Positions 50,021 to 50,329 of a DNA stretch of 50,329 nt are shown one piece after another. The stretch is from Bacteroidota bacterium (GTDB lineage: Bacteria; Bacteroidota; Ignavibacteria; Kryptoniales; JAKASW01), in contig JAJYRM010000017.1 of assembly GCA_021794075.1 (NCBI GenBank), positions 1 through 50,329 of the forward strand, read 5' to 3'. Position numbers and translations under genes: made by a program. How positions within the stretch are numbered: position 1 is the stretch's first letter; the number at the start of each line of letters is the position of its first letter. Below the pieces are notes generated by a model. That model saw only the letters and a list, made by a program, of their open reading frames with translations. It did not search any database and was not told where the DNA came from.

Positions 50021-50329
50021 TGCCTGCGATCGTGATAGATGGAAAGACCATCAGCTTTAAGACGGATGGAAAAAATATCCTCGTCGATGGAAGGGAATTC
50101 CAATATGAACTAATTCGAGAAGAGAAGAACAGACTTCTTGTTAAGCTGGGGGAGGGGGTCGAGGAGATAATTTACTCAGGTAATGGCGAGGGGATCGAAG
50201 TGTTTACATCTAACGGAATCGTACGGATGGAAGTGTTGAGCGACCGTGATCTTCTCCTGAGGAGCCTTGAGTCAACCGACTCGGCGCGACACAGTCACTC
50301 GGAGATCAAGGCGCCGATGCCGGGGCTCG
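50020..50329 (+). CDS. biotin carboxyl carrier protein, 5' fragment
   Basis: The gene starts at the ATG overlapping the accC stop and runs off the window after 103 codons. The first about 85 residues (MPAIVIDGKTISFKTDG-, then REFQYELIREEKN) are a linker or small domain. EIKAPMPGL at the edge is the start of a biotinyl/lipoyl attachment domain, whose AMKM biotin site would come next. Coupling to accC fits an acyl-CoA carboxylase subunit. Whether the missing part continues into a carboxyltransferase cannot be seen. Confidence 0.85.
   Translation, partial: MPAIVIDGKTISFKTDGKNILVDGREFQYELIREEKNRLLVKLGEGVEEIIYSGNGEGIEVFTSNGIVRMEVLSDRDLLLRSLESTDSARHSHSEIKAPMPGL

Noticed and set aside
1-50329. CRISPR arrays, insertion sequences, prophage, att sites
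   Set aside because: No regularly spaced repeats, transposase, integrase or phage structural genes were seen; gene order and style look uniformly chromosomal.

Overview
The window reads as a chromosomal stretch of a Gram-negative bacterium of the Bacteroidetes/Chlorobi (FCB) side of the tree, most likely an Ignavibacteria/Kryptonia-like lineage. This is an inference from gene content: lipobox lipoproteins and a BamD-like TPR lipoprotein, a secreted metalloprotease with a FlgD-/Por-sorting-like C-terminus beside an FG-GAP protein, a CXXXY-type CcmE, a split glycine dehydrogenase subunit (gcvPB), and tRNA genes without an encoded CCA. Genes are densely packed with many ATGA/GTGA/TGATG overlaps. 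There are no insertion sequences, phage genes or CRISPR arrays. It is mostly core metabolism and housekeeping, with several uncharacterised proteins in between.

Layout. 1-1.8 kb: end of a TPR gene and a secreted protein of unknown role (+). 1.8-3.7 kb: gcvPB and a CoA-binding protein (-). 3.9-8.7 kb: lemA, two TPM-domain genes flanking a DAHP synthase, a nitrilase-family amidohydrolase and htpX (+). 8.7-16.4 kb: glutamate dehydrogenase, a small membrane protein, bamD-like, a hotdog thioesterase, an FG-GAP protein, a secreted metalloprotease and a CcmA-type ABC ATPase (+), running on into a Cu+-ATPase and copper chaperone (to 19.0 kb). A symmetric terminator separates these from the converging cytochrome c maturation operon ccmB-C-D-E-F (-, 23.4 to 19.1 kb), including a 53-codon ccmD. 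23.5-24.3 kb: two tandem tRNA-Ser genes (GGA, CGA) and a 558-bp gene-free stretch that may hold a structured RNA. 24.3-26.7 kb: TPR protein and aroE. 26.7-30.1 kb: small unknown gene and uvrA (-). 30.1-32.7 kb: an ATP-grasp enzyme of unknown function overlapping a DEDDh exonuclease / GIY-YIG / Fe-S-type cysteine / UVR-like fusion nuclease (+). 32.7-33.5 kb: coiled-coil TPR lipoprotein (-). 33.7-41.9 kb: large GH13-like protein, pdxH, CNNM/CBS protein, aroK, aroB, purM (+). 42.0-44.1 kb: M13 peptidase (-). 44.4-50.3 kb: SDR, yqeY-like, cvpA, mutS2, and a biotin carboxylase followed by a biotin-carrier gene cut by the window edge (+).

How parts fit together. The ccm genes make the heme-delivery part of cytochrome c biogenesis; the CcmE heme ligand is Cys rather than His, and no ccmG/ccmH is seen. 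The only CcmA candidate lies in the opposing copper-export transcription unit. Four shikimate-pathway genes (aroF, aroE, aroK, aroB) are spread over three loci. Envelope functions (BamD-like, LemA, TPM proteins, HtpX, M13 peptidase, secreted protease) are heavily represented. The best candidates for under-described biology are the coupled ATP-grasp + fusion-nuclease pair beside uvrA, the 1189-residue GH13-like protein whose region IV His is replaced by Pro, the possible structured RNA after the tRNA-Ser pair, and the TTTGGC/GCCAAA repeat cluster between the M13 peptidase and the SDR operon.
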